DNA of 64,000 nt from Fonsecaea monophora (lineage: Eukaryota; Ascomycota; Eurotiomycetes; Chaetothyriales; Herpotrichiellaceae). The notes under the pieces were generated by a model. It made no database searches. It had not been told where the DNA came from and was given only the letters and a program-made list of their open reading frames with translations. Made by a program: the position numbers and the translations under genes. The DNA lies in NCBI RefSeq assembly GCF_001642475.1, contig NW_019173934.1, positions 620,001 through 684,000 of the forward strand, read 5' to 3'. The stretch's first letter is position 1. Every line of letters starts with the position of its first letter. Positions 54,274 through 64,000 of the stretch are shown one piece after another.

Positions 54274-56236
54274 TCAATCTCGCAAGACACCGCCCCTGGC
54301 GCGGAGCTTCTCGCCGTAGATCTGGAGCGCCAGAATGATCAGCCCCCCGGACGCGACGATGGCGGCCTGCACCCCAAACGAGACGTCGAACCCGGATCGC
54401 AGGCCCCAGCCCTGTTGGAAATACCCCACGGAGAAGCCGCCGATGATGCGTGCAAAGTTGAACCACGCCGACACTTCGCCGGGAGCGTTGCGGTAAGAGT
54501 CGAGCGCGTAGGCGAACAGGGGCACCGAGAACATCATGACCGCGGCGGTGTACATGGCCCAGCCGAAGGCGACGGCGACCCACGACAGGTGCCTTTCCAA
54601 TGCCTGTCCGACGAGGATGAGGCCCGGGACGGTGAGCAAGAGGGTCAGGTAGACCGGCGGCAGACGAGCTTCGGGCTTGAAGACCCCGTTGTGCTGACGG
54701 ACGTAGCGAGTGGTGGTCCACTAGATAGAGAGAATCAGTTTTTTTTTTTCAGCATTCACTTTCCATCTTGCCCATATGTCTTGATTTGAAAAAAGTCGAT
54801 ATGTTCATTTCGTGAAATGGCATGAACGAGGATGCAAAAGAAAGGAGGGAGGGATGAAGAAACTCACGTCGTTGATGAAATGGCCCAATGTCTCGCCGAT
54901 CAGCACGGCAATAATCGGCGCAAAATACAAGTAGCCCGTGGAATTGAGGCTCATGCCATAGCCACCCGCTGACACGGGTTCGGCGAAGAGGATGGCCGAC
55001 GACTGGTTGATGCCGATCGCCCACATACAGCTCAATAAGCTAGATTTTGGACCGTCTTAGCACGCACCTATGGGGCTCAAAAGGAGGAGAGGGGTTTCCA
55101 ATCCGGGGGGGGGGGGGGGGGACTAACTAGAATGCCAACAACGGGATGATGATGGGTTTGAGCAAGATCTCAAACACGCGGAGGAACGAGCTCGTAAAAC
55201 TGGCAAAGTATCGACGGTGGACTTGGAGCTGCCACCAGCCGACAAGTCGCAGGATCCTGGTCCCGCGCTGGGGTTGCTGAGACGGCGGCAGGTCCCTCCG
55301 ATAGAAGGATTCGTCGAGGAAGAGGGCCAGACAGAGCAGAACCAGGGCCTCCAGGCCAAACACGACCCAGAACGTGGCTCTCCACGACCCCGTGGCGGCA
55401 ATGATGTACGAGCCAAACATGGGCGAACAGTAAGGGCAGACCTGCACGGCGAAGATCCAGATGCCGATCTTCCTTGCCTGTTCGTGGAGAAAGAAGACGT
55501 CTTGGATGAAAGCCAGACCGACCGCGGGGCCGGAGCTGAGGAAAACCCCCATCAACGCTCGGAGACCGTAGTATCCGGCAAAGTTGGGGACGAGGCAGGT
55601 CGCCAGAGTGAGAAAGGTGCCGATGAAACTGGTCCAGAACAACACGGGAGCCCTGCCCCAGAGGTAGATCAGAGGAATCCAGACGAGTCCTCCGATTCCA
55701 CTGAGAAAGAATACAGTCAGCCCAGCCTTTTCAAGGGGATCGATGGGTTTCACAGGGAATGCAGCAAAGACGTACTTCATCAAAACATTGAGATTCCCTG
55801 CGTAGTTGACGTGGACGGGGGAGAGATGCCACTCAACGCCCTGGAGACCGACACTCGGGACGCCCGCGGCTGTTTGATAGTCGCTTTGAAACGCCGCAAG
55901 ACTGATGGCGAGCAGGAGGAGATTCTTCTTGAGATCGGACCAGTTCAACGGGTCATTGGGATCATCCGTGGGCTGTGGGACGAGGACAGTCTGTAAGAGG
56001 AGGGAGAGCGTCAGTCATTTCATTATGGGGCCGGGTAGGGAGTCACTGACATGGCCATCCCTGGTCAACTTCAAATTGGTTCTTCCTGATTGCTCCTTGA
56101 CGTGGCCAACGTCAAGGAGTACCGCGCCGTTTCCTTGTTCGACGACGACAGCGCCGGGCACGCTTTGGCATTCTTCAAGCTCGACAGCTTTGCCTTCTTC
56201 AACATCGTCGTTTTTACCTGCTCGAGGCATTCCCAT
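54274..56236 (-). CDS. MFS transporter (12-helix type)
   Basis: Four exons (56051-56236, 55128-55990, 54868-55039, 54274-54720) give 555 residues. The acidic N-terminus contains DDPNDPLNWSDLKKNLLLL, the DP-x-NW motif that precedes helix 1 in many fungal drug/H+ antiporter-1 proteins. Helices include GLTVFFLSGIGGLVWIPLI, FIGTFLTLATCLVPNFAGYY, FGLEALVLLCLALFLDESFY, LYFAPIIAVLIGETLGHFI and AIVASGGLIILALQIYGEKL. It should move a small organic molecule across the plasma membrane; import or efflux cannot be told. The second intron contains a 17-nt C run (coding strand) close to its donor. Three CGGNCCG copies lie upstream. Confidence 0.86.
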
Positions 56237-57114
56237 GGTGTGATAACACGGATATCGCTTTTAACTGTGAGAATAGAAAGGTAGCTCAGAATGCCACGGA
56301 GAGTATTAGCCAGCCAGCCAGCGAGCAAGGGAACTTTGGTGGAGATTCCCTTCATATGGGCGGAACATCATCTGGTTTCGGTTGCACCTCCATACTTGAA
56401 GTAAACGACTAGATATGAAGAAGCCCCGAGCCTTGTGGAGAAAGGGAGAGTAAAGTCCGGGGTCGATCCGGGGTATTACAACGCGCGGGTGTCTGCGTCT
56501 CTGTCTCTCTCCCGCGACGTCTGGGCCTGGGGTATTTCGTCGTCTCTTCGGGCCGACAGAAATTGACTGGCCTGCGGGCCGAGAGCGAGAGCGACCACTC
56601 AAAATCATGCTCTTTTTTACCTCGTACACAAAGTCATGTATCTCCGTGAGTCGGAAACTGGTCATGGCACGTGGCATTAATTGTCCTCACGGGCCGAAAT
56701 ATAACGTTACTTGACCGGCTCCAGAGGTGCCAGGACGGAGGCTCCCACCACCATCAGTGGTGATTACCTTAGGTAATCATATCCTTTCTCTATTCGTGTA
56801 TAGATCAGGTGTCTAGCTATATTTAGACTAGCTTTCACTACACGTGACCACTAAATGTAGTATAGCTCCACTACGACGCCCTTGACGCTCTACCTTGTAA
56901 GGCTCAGTAGTCGACACGTTTTACCTCGTAGATAAAACAGAGCTGGGATGTCCAGTTGCCTGTTACTTGGCGGGACAACTTGGTAATTGATAACTTGGCG
57001 ATTTGCCCTATAAGACTTATGATACCGACAGGCATATACCTCATCAATCCTCTAGTGACAAGTCGCAGGAGTAAGTCACCCCTTACCACTTAGGGCCGTC
57101 GACTTTGTACGGGC
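56237..57114. promoter_or_regulatory. MFS upstream region with three CGGGCCG sites and a 19-bp palindrome
   Basis: Sites are CGGGCCG at 56549-56555, 56575-56581 and 56690-56696. A separate perfect inverted repeat, TGATTACCTTAGGTAATCA, is at 56761-56779. TACCTCGTA motifs lie at 56618-56626 and 56922-56930. Confidence 0.6.
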
Positions 57115-57795
57115 TCACATGTAATCGGGAGTCCTATTCCGAGGACCAATTTCCTTCCTGGTCTTGATCCGTCTGGCCTCATCTTTCGATAGTCCTTCAC
57201 TGCCATCAGGCAGCATCTTGGCCAGGATCTCAGCGGACCATTCCTCGGGGTCGAAGTCGGTGCCAATCGGGTTCTGCACGAACAATGAACTTCTCATGAA
57301 TCGGTCGGCCTCATCAGGGAGGTCGAAATTGTCCACTTGGAGCTCAACTTTGTTCCCGTCGGGATCCTGGTAGTACATGCTCGTGGTCATGCCGTGATTG
57401 ACGCACCATATGGGGACGATGGGCTTCTCTCGCTCCTTGAGCGCGCGATACGTCCGTGCCAAATCCGTCAATGTGGCGTATGTATACGAGGTGTGGTCAA
57501 GCCCGGCGGTGTTTGGGCTCGCCTCTCGTGGTGTGATTTCGGGCTTGCGGACAATGGCTATTCGGTGGTGCTCATCGTCATATCGCAGCATGGCAAAGTA
57601 ATCTGCTTCGAGGATGACCTCGGCCTGCAGCATGTCCACATAGAAATCCACCATGCGCCGATAGTTGTCCTCGGTTGTTTTGAGGACCACATGAGCAAAA
57701 GCAGAGGGGCTTGGGTGTGACCGCTTCGTTGGCTTTGGAGTAAGAGTGTTGATAGAATAGCTGTCACTCTGATCTAAAGTCTTCGAGGGCGACAT
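57115..57795 (-). CDS. VOC-family extradiol (catechol-type) dioxygenase
   Basis: The single exon encodes 226 residues from ATG 57793-57795 (MSPSKTLDQSDSYSINTL). Two beta-alpha-beta-beta-beta modules of the vicinal-oxygen-chelate fold are visible: FAHVVLKTTEDNYRRMVDFY, AEVILEADYFAMLRYDDEHH, TAGLDHTSYTYATLTDLART and MYYQDPDGNKVELQVDNFD. The likely iron ligands are His of AHVVL, His of LDHTSY and Glu of KVELQ, the standard 2-His-1-carboxylate set of type I extradiol dioxygenases. Several fungal proteins of this size are annotated as biphenyl-2,3-diol dioxygenase-like. Ring opening next to a hydroxyl would connect the monooxygenase to the FAH-fold hydrolases. A glyoxalase-like or bleomycin-resistance-like role is the alternative. 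Confidence 0.82.
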   Translation of the reverse strand: MSPSKTLDQSDSYSINTLTPKPTKRSHPSPSAFAHVVLKTTEDNYRRMVDFYVDMLQAEVILEADYFAMLRYDDEHHRIAIVRKPEITPREASPNTAGLDHTSYTYATLTDLARTYRALKEREKPIVPIWCVNHGMTTSMYYQDPDGNKVELQVDNFDLPDEADRFMRSSLFVQNPIGTDFDPEEWSAEILAKMLPDGSEGLSKDEARRIKTRKEIGPRNRTPDYM

Positions 57796-57936
57796 GGTGG
57801 GAAGTCCGGGTTCGGCAGGGAGACAACAGCACCAATGATGAAGATAGGGGCGTGATGAGAAGTCGTGCACCGAGTATGACTTATATCATGTCTTGTTTAT
57901 GGCCTGCATGGACGCTAATTCCGAGGTTTCGGGCCG
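57796..57936. promoter_or_regulatory. VOC-gene promoter with CGGGCCG site
   Basis: CGGGCCG at 57930-57936 lies about 135 bp upstream of the extradiol dioxygenase start. It is the rightmost promoter copy and marks the right edge of the cluster. Confidence 0.55.
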
Positions 57937-60900
57937 TACTTTATCACACCTCCCTCAAGCACGGAACGGGAGGGGCTTTTCATCTCAGCGAATTCGTCGA
58001 TCGTGTCCTTCAGACGACATCTTGCCGCTAGCCGCGTCACCGCCTTATGGACCAGGAGTTGCTGGGATTGATGGGGATTTGTCTGCGAAGCTCAGTGAAA
58101 GGGACCAACGGAGAATGTAAAAGGATCATTGCAAGTCAAGAGAATTCGGAAACTCCTGTGTATACTGTCCTGTTGGGACACCAGGATGTATGTTGTACAA
58201 CAGTTATACGAGGACGACTATGGACCCTCTTCACGACTACTTCTCTAAGCAGCAGGACAGAGAGAATGTGAATGTTGACGAAAAGCCACTCGGTCGTAAT
58301 ATCCTCACTGCAGGGGGATGCCAAGATGATCCTGTCGTACGGGATGGACTAGTTACAAGTACATACCTCGTAGGTGCTTGGAGGAATAATTAGGCCCCCG
58401 AGTGCATTGGCTCCAGGCCCCGTAGGCGACCCCGCAGCCCGAACTAGCCCCTCCGTGGTCGGGCCTTTAGAGGGGCAGCATTTCCAGAATGCACCTAAGG
58501 TATGTACCTCGTACCTGGGTACCCTCCTGGAGATGGCCACGTACCTAAAGGTACTTTTCCCTGCCACGCGACGCTCTGGACGCTCTCGTGCTCGACTGGG
58601 TCCCTTGATACCCCGTCAGTCCGTCAACGTATCCCCGTAAAGTGAACGAAAATGGTTATGGACCAAGTACAGCTCAGGCTGCATATAATGGATACATATA
58701 AAAATTTAGATCTCTGTTGATACCGCACACACGGCAGTATCGATGCTTCGGGTTTCACCCTTTGTCAGCCAACGCAGGGGAAGGGAGCGAGGTCAAGTAC
58801 AGTTCTTGCATGATCTCGCAGGCCATTCGTTTTCTATCAATGGATTGTGAGGGCGCGTCGACCTCGTAAAGGTTAATTGCAGCATCAACCAACAGATCAG
58901 GGTCGACGGCATAGCTCTGTATGGATTGATCGCACAAACAGAACGATACGTCGACGAAGCGCCGTTGGGCAGACCTGCACCCCTTGAGCGTGCATGATCT
59001 GAGCATTGCCCGACACCAAAGACGAGAAACGACACTGTAAACAATGCATTTTCTGCGTCTTTCACTGTTGGCAGCAAACATCCAAAGACGGCTGCCAACA
59101 TGACACGTCAGGTCACTAACAGTAATGCGGAAGAAGATCTACCTGGAATCGATTAAGATACCGAGAGGGTTTTGGCGATTGGCCGAACAGCCGCTCCAGA
59201 ACAACAACCAGCCACCCCCCATTTCTGTACCCTGCGCGAATCGGCCAAAAATAGGCTTGGAGGCGAGTTCCTGGGAATCCAGTCGATTTTCGATCAAAGG
59301 GGTATCCTGTTGCACAACGTCATGAGGAAATTTTTTGAGAAAAGTGTGTGTGTTTTTCTCTAATCAAAGCATCGCGCAATGTGCTGGAAAAGAAGGATGA
59401 ACGGACCAATACCCAGTTAGCTGATTCCAGGCCACATGGATGAGAGGGCGAGAATCCGTAGATCAGTTCCAGAACTCGGGTTTCGACGGGAGTGGATGGG
59501 CTTGGACCTGTGGCACTGACTCTTGCAGCACTGAGCATAAGGTGACCCCTAATACCACGGGCAGCAACGCAGACAAAACAATACCAAGCAACAGTTCGAG
59601 AACAATGAGGAAAGTAGAGATCACCCGACAGGGGTTGGCCGACGGAGTACATACATACCAGTATCACTCAAAGTACGAGGTATAGCCAACTCCGGCCCCC
59701 TGCCTTCGAATGGTAATGGAGACCGTTGCCACAAGCATCCAGGGTCGCCAGAGATTTATCTTGTCTGACTAATTGCCCAATGCTTGGTGGTCTCTCGTGA
59801 CATCGACAAGATGGTGAGCCAGATTGTTTTGAACCCCCAAAGGATCCAAGTCTCTTTCAAGAACAAAAATGTCTGACTACCACGGAGACTTGATTTGTTG
59901 GCTCTCGAAGTTGATGTGGTCATCGTCTATTGCAGGATGAATTTCACCCAGGTGGAAAGGGAAAAAAGTGCTGACTTCGCGCCATGGTTGGAGATCCCTG
60001 CTCCTACTGGAGAATAGGTCAGGGCTGTTGGGGTTTGGAAACAGCCCAGTCTTGTAGTAGTCAATCGTAAAAGGCGCGGCTCCAATTACAGAGCAGGATG
60101 ATGGTTATCCACAAGATTGCGCCAGTGGAGAACGAGCAAAATCAGCGACAAGAGCTGTTTCTTTCTGCACGAGAGGCCAGTGTGGGTGCTTGTCATTTGG
60201 CAATCAGGCATCGCCACTAATTAACACTTGAGCATGGATGACCAGAGGGAGAACCGCTGAACGGATAGAGAAGGACGGGGATCGGGGGTTGAGGAATGAG
60301 GACCGCAGGCTAGGGCATCACGATTAGTCCAAAAAAGCCCAGACCGGATTGAACGAACTTGTAAGAACTAGGTAGGTTTGTATACAGGCCCGGGAGACTG
60401 GTTAGAGTGAAGGTTGTAGGGGTCAAGAAACGAACTGAACCAAAAGACAACGGTGCCAATCGAGAGTGAAGCTGCTGAATCTGAGACGCTCTCTTTCCCT
60501 CTCTCCAACAAGGTGAACAACAGGTCAAACTGCGCACCCTCGCACCTTGCACCCTGCAGCTTGCGCTTCGCAGCTCGCGCCTCTGCAGCCTCTGCAACCT
60601 TGCGACCCTCACGCTAAATCGCTAAATCGACACGGACTACCACCATTACTCAAACTCGACCCTCAGCACCACCACCTCCTCCCTCCCATCATTCATCCTC
60701 ACCATCATCACCAAACCCCCTTCCATCTCTCCTGTTGTTCTACTGCGTCGCACGGATCCCGATTTCTTCGTTATCTTCCAGGCTGCTTTTAGTTGTTCCA
60801 ACCCGGAGCTGGCCAAGTCCCCCAAGCGGATCTCTCGAATCCTGCCCTGCCTCGCCTCGCCTCGCCTGACCTCCGCCTCCCGAATTGCGAACTCCGCGTC

Positions 60901-61361
60901 CTCGAGTCCAGCCGCCACAGTCTTTACTAATTCCCCCTACTCTTGCTGTTCGAATTCTCGTCCACGAAGTCGTTGCTCATCAAAAACCATCAAAAGAACA
61001 ATCTTGCACATTTGTTGGCTGTCCGACACCCAGACTCTTCGCCCACCCTAGAAACCTCCTTCACCCTCTGCTCCTCATCGTCCGATCGCCACCAACCCTC
61101 CACCGATCTGTCTCCTCCGCTTGATGGCTGCTGGTCCTTGTATATTTTGATACTTTGTGGATAGCCAGACAAGATCTTGTCTTGGTGACGGAATCGGCTG
61201 CCCGACGACGCCGCAGCTTAAGTACTGGTGGACGTGACAGGAGTTGCCACAGCTCATACGCCCATTGCGCTGTGAGAAATCCCAGGACAAATATACTTAT
61301 CGCATTCCAACCTCAAGCTAAGGACATCGAGGCATTGCATGGTGGGGAACTATTGGGCAAC
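57937..61361. other. Long intergenic region, no gene recognised
   Basis: These 3.4 kb lie between the cluster and samB. Three TACCTCGTA motifs occur (58364-58372, 58505-58513, and inverted 59674-59682). Direct GTACCT-type words repeat near 58500-58550. The last kilobase is C-rich and CT-rich, consistent with a long samB leader. Open frames are short or compositionally biased. Confidence 0.45.
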
Positions 61362-63295
61362 ATGAGAGAAGTCAACTTCAGCATACCCAATGTCAATAAG
61401 GCCTCTGTCCATATTACCACCACTCTTTATGACCGTCGAGCCCTGGACTGCACCTCGACCCTCCCCCTTATCAATTCCCTCAATCACTTGGCATACCTAA
61501 CGACTTCTTCTGCACGTATTCGAGATATCCTTACAGTCGATGGCGGCGTCGAGCGCCTGGTCTGCATATTAAAGGAGGGTCGGAGCAAAGATGAAATGCA
61601 CATGTGGAAATGGAATCTTGCTTTTCAGTGCATCGTGAATATTGGTGTCCGAGGGTCAGAAGGTGTGCGCACGCGTGTCGTGGAAGCAGATATGGTACCT
61701 GTTATCGCGACAATCTTGTGGGACTACATCTTGGTCATCGAGATGGAAAAGGCAAAGGCCGATGCTGAGCAGGAGAAACGCAATGGCTCCAAGCACTCGG
61801 GGAGTTTCAAGTCCTCCAAACTATCTCGAGAACTCACACAAGATCCCGCAACAAGGACGTCCTTCTTCGAACACCTGCACGCGGCCACCGATCACCGTTC
61901 CAATCGTCGCCAAGCTCCTCCACCGTCCTTGGATCTCCCACAATCCTTTTCGCAGAGTTTTGGTGCCACAGAAACAGCCCCGGCGGAAGGAGGAAGCATC
62001 ATGCCTCCAAGCGTTTTCACGTCACCTCCCGAACGGACGATGTTTGCTCGTCGTGAATTGCACCATCACAACCGTGGTCAAGAGAGCAGGAATTCTTTCC
62101 ACAGGTCTCTTAACCTGCAACCACCGGCTACTGCGGTGCCCTCGATGGATGCTTCCGACGGATTCTCTTTGCGACCTGTCCGGGAGGTGGATAGATTGCC
62201 TTCAATGCTACCACCCCTAAACACGGGGGTGACATCTCATCCCGACTCACCGACTACTCCATCTGCACCACTTCATCGCGGAATGCTCTCTCCTGTTGGT
62301 CGCCGTGCGAGAAGGCCGTCCATTCGACATCAAAATTCCACTGGCGATAACGACGATATTGGTATGGAGGACGTGGCTGGCCCCGACGACGACCTCCTGG
62401 ATCCCGAGGCTCCAGTTGATGGTCGGAGCAGGGTCCAAACTCGGGATCCTAGTCCTCATGATCTTCACGAATTGGACGGCCGGCAACCACTGACGCTCGC
62501 CATACCTCCGCAGCAGGCTCGAGAAATTGACAACAACGTGGATATTGCGCAGCAGACACCGATCACCGCAGGTATGGGCAATCCCTTGGGGGCAGCTGGT
62601 CTCGAGGCATTGGGGGCGTCGCCTATTCCCCCTCCGCCTGCCACTGCTGCTTCTCCTGCAATCCCCCTTAACGCATATCCAAATTTCTTCCTAAGAAACG
62701 CCACTGCCACTGCCACAACAGCCCTGATGCCCCGCGATGAGGATGTTTTAATGGGCTTGCAATTACTTGCTTACATCTCCAAATACTGCTACCTACGGCA
62801 TTACTTCCAAGCCACGCATTTAGTTCCCCGACTTAGGATCGATCGAGAGGTTGAGAAAATTTACGGGCCGATGCGAGGCTGTGCACCTCTTCCAGAACCC
62901 ACTGAAGACGAAGACGAAGAGTTTCTGCAACCCGACGACTACAATATTTTCCCCCTGGTGGAGAAGTTTACCGTTCGTCACCACTCCAAAGATATGCAAT
63001 ATTGGGCATGCGTGGTCATGCGCAATTTATGCCGAAAGGACGACGCCCGGGGAGGAATTCGTCAATGCGCCAACTACAAGTGTGGAAAATGGGAGGAGTA
63101 CACACGCCAGTTTGCCAAATGCAGGCGGTGCCGTCGCACGAAATACTGCAGCAAAGTTTGTCATTTGATCCCCTAACGTTCGAAATGCTGAGACTAACTG
63201 CGTTTAACTAGGAATGCCAGCGGGAATCGTGGAGCATGCATAGGCACTGGTGCCACCTGGAAAATGCATATCTCAATCGCAGGACCAATGCATAA
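61362..63295 (+). CDS. samB: MYND-type zinc finger protein SamB/Mub1
   Basis: Exons 61362-63155 and 63212-63295 (56-bp intron, donor GTTTGT, branch CTAAC) give 625 residues. The start MREVNFSIPNVNKASVHITT is characteristic of SamB/Mub1. An armadillo-like helical N-terminal region runs to about residue 140 (SARIRDILTVDGGVERLVCI; WNLAFQCIVNIGVRGSEGV). A long disordered Pro/Ser segment follows, then a second helical block. The MYND finger is split by the intron: CANYKCGKWEEYTRQFAKCR, RCRRTKYCSK, then ECQRESWSMHRHWC. Yeast Mub1 works with the Ubr2 ubiquitin ligase on Rpn4. Aspergillus SamB affects cell polarity and conidiophore form. Confidence 0.93.
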
Positions 63296-64000
63296 GTTGC
63301 ACGTTTGTAATTGCATAGCCGTGGAGTATTTGGACCGAGCGTCATTGGCGTTGGCGCCGTGGAGTTTATTGACATTTCAAGGCATGTAGCTTTGAGCATG
63401 GTTTTCCGCATTCAGCCTTTGGCAAAACACCCAGCACGATTGATGTACAGCGAATCGATATTGTTGAACGAAGTATGCAAAGACTTTGAGAGTATATATC
63501 ATCAACGAATGGAGCGGAGGACGTGGCGTTGACGCGAGAAAAACGGACCTGTCCACGACGACGATGAGCAGCAGAGGTGTTTTGGATTGCTGGACCTTTA
63601 CGCTGGATCTCGTCGACTGTTTGGGCACGGGGCTGCTGGTCTTGCGAAGATTGTTACTGACACACTAGATGTGTAATATGACGAGCCGAGTAGTGCACAA
63701 AATGATGAATATTGAGATAGTTAACCTGCATCTGTATCAATTCTGTTTCTCATATCTCATTCTTGCGGTCGACTGACAACTCTCGTCTATAGCTTACAGC
63801 ATCGAGAGGGTTTTCGGAGCTCGCCGCTCGATGATACCAGGCAAATCGAGGCGTGTAAATGTATATCAAGGTCGCTACCACCCGCTGATAAGTTCTTTTC
63901 CTGGCAGTACGCCACCTCGAAATAGTAACCCCTTTGGCGTTGTGTCTGAGTTGCCTAGTAAATATGGGGTCTATCGAAGGTGTCGACACCGCCATACAGT
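63296..64000. other. 3' flank of samB, no gene recognised
   Basis: The last 705 bases show no conserved coding sequence. A minus-strand frame at the window edge (63750-63995) is short and unassigned, and it may be part of a gene beyond the window. Confidence 0.4.

Noticed and set aside
1..64000. Transposons, CRISPR arrays, rRNA or tRNA genes
   Set aside because: I saw no transposase, reverse transcriptase, long terminal repeat, regularly spaced repeat array or convincing tRNA/rRNA signature anywhere in the window.

Overview
The window is chromosomal DNA of a filamentous ascomycete (Pezizomycotina). The genes carry short introns (about 45-110 bp) with GTAAGT/GTGAGT donors and CTAAC/CTGAC branch sites. 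Several are fungal markers: Zn2Cys6 regulators with a fungal_trans domain, the MYND protein SamB, DOT1, Atg16, Ypt7 and a G-protein beta subunit. The gene content would fit Eurotiomycetes, perhaps black yeasts (Chaetothyriales), but that placement is an inference from protein style only.

Positions 1-30159 and 61362-63295 are mostly housekeeping. In order they hold: the end of an ERp38-type protein disulfide isomerase, an HSBP1-like coiled-coil protein, an APH-fold kinase-like gene, a large membrane protein, a DUF7704-type membrane protein, a stand-alone flavin monooxygenase, EBP2, an RFTS-domain protein, the TruB/Pus4 pseudouridine synthase, a small protein kinase, DOT1, ATG16, YPT7, G-beta, a DUF423/TMEM256 protein and, on the right, samB/MUB1.

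Positions 30301-57795 form a dense accessory block that reads as an aromatic (or aromatic-polyketide) catabolic gene cluster. It contains a broken ketoreductase, a fumarylacetoacetase, an MFS transporter, acetoacetyl-CoA synthetase, a FAH-family hydrolase, a cupin, an aldo-keto reductase, a flavin monooxygenase joined in one frame to a second FAH-family hydrolase, two divergent paralogous regulators, a SnoaL-like protein, a second MFS transporter and a VOC-type extradiol dioxygenase. One regulator has a zinc cluster and the other lacks it. A plausible flow is uptake, ring hydroxylation, extradiol cleavage, C-C hydrolysis by FAH-fold enzymes, and activation of released acetoacetate to acetoacetyl-CoA.

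The strongest new signal is a shared palindrome, CGGNCCG. I counted 16 copies by eye in the eight intergenic regions that would serve as promoters of the enzyme and transporter genes, against roughly one expected by chance. I saw none between the two regulators, nor upstream of the broken ketoreductase. This is the geometry of a Zn2Cys6 dimer site, and the full-length regulator inside the cluster is the obvious candidate to bind it. The monooxygenase-hydrolase fusion and the regulator pair are the other two features that look unusual.

Long gene-free stretches (about 1.5-3.1 kb, 24.2-26.0 kb, 27.4-29.7 kb and 57.8-61.3 kb) hold simple repeats and presumed promoters or UTRs. I recognised no tRNA, rRNA, transposon or CRISPR array.
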